From Paracoccaceae bacterium (GTDB lineage: Bacteria; Pseudomonadota; Alphaproteobacteria; Rhodobacterales; Rhodobacteraceae), in NCBI GenBank assembly GCA_023254015.1, contig JALQYS010000016.1, forward strand, positions 1 to 5,697: a stretch of DNA of 5,697 bases. The letters are read 5' to 3'. Each line of letters starts with the position of its first letter. Position 1 is the stretch's first letter. This document shows, piece by piece, positions 5,664 to 5,697 of the stretch. The notes under the pieces are model-generated. The model did no database searches. It was not told the DNA's origin and worked only from the letters and a program-made list of their open reading frames with translations. Made by a program: the position numbers and the translations under genes.

Positions 5664-5697
5664 TCACGCCTCGTAATAGGCGAACATTTGATCCAAT
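5664..5697 (-). CDS. Probable 3' end of a minus-strand gene (partial)
   Basis: Read on the minus strand, the last codons give LDQMFAYYEA followed by TGA (complement of 5664-5666). The frame is open to the right edge, and the terminator at 5617-5642 lies 22 bases past the stop in a suitable position. Only ten residues are visible, so neither the family nor even coding status can be settled. The convergent position and the bidirectional terminator are the main support. Confidence 0.4.
   Translation of the reverse strand, partial: LDQMFAYYEA

Noticed and set aside
1..5697. CRISPR array, transposon, tRNA or phage genes
   Set aside because: No regularly spaced repeats, transposase motifs, tRNA-like folds or phage protein families were recognised. 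All coding sequence is ordinary metabolic or uncharacterised genes.

Overview
The window looks like a chromosomal piece from an alphaproteobacterium of the Rhodobacteraceae (Roseobacter/Rhodobacter/Paracoccus type). The basis is high GC in the first three quarters, protein families typical of that group (DUF1989, DUF6455, a BMP-type nucleoside ABC importer), and two copies of a GC-rich intergenic hairpin of a kind I recall as common between genes in that family. The species cannot be named from the sequence.

Positions 1-4236 form one plus-strand purine nucleoside uptake and salvage block. It holds the 3' part of a double-ATPase subunit (cut by the left edge), two membrane permeases packed with a 1-base gap and a 1-base overlap, and a trimeric-type purine nucleoside phosphorylase. 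The ATPase and permeases resemble the YufO/YufP/YufQ (NupABC) general nucleoside importers. The binding lipoprotein that should complete the importer is not in the window and may lie upstream. The phosphorylase keeps the Glu/Asn pair that selects 6-oxopurines, so the block plausibly imports inosine/guanosine-type nucleosides and splits them to base plus (deoxy)ribose 1-phosphate.

Two copies of one hairpin-bearing repeat flank the phosphorylase gene. The first (3370-3418) sits between the last permease and the phosphorylase, and the second (4242-4288) sits between the phosphorylase and a convergent gene. The second is also where base composition changes: sampled 60-base stretches are about 68-70% GC to the left and about 53-58% to the right.

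Positions 4295-5611 hold a divergent pair. On the minus strand is a 281-residue DUF1989 (urea carboxylase-associated/UAAP family) protein. On the plus strand is a 117-residue DUF6455-type protein with four cysteines. Their 117-base intergenic region holds a perfect FNR-type palindrome (TTGAT-N4-ATCAA, 5186-5199). It is spaced to activate the plus-strand gene and overlaps the -35 of a candidate promoter for the minus-strand gene. This possible oxygen-responsive switch between two poorly characterised genes is the most interesting feature seen.

A strong intrinsic terminator (5617-5642) follows the DUF6455 gene, and a probable 3' end of another minus-strand gene runs off the right edge. I found no tRNA, rRNA, CRISPR array, transposase or origin.
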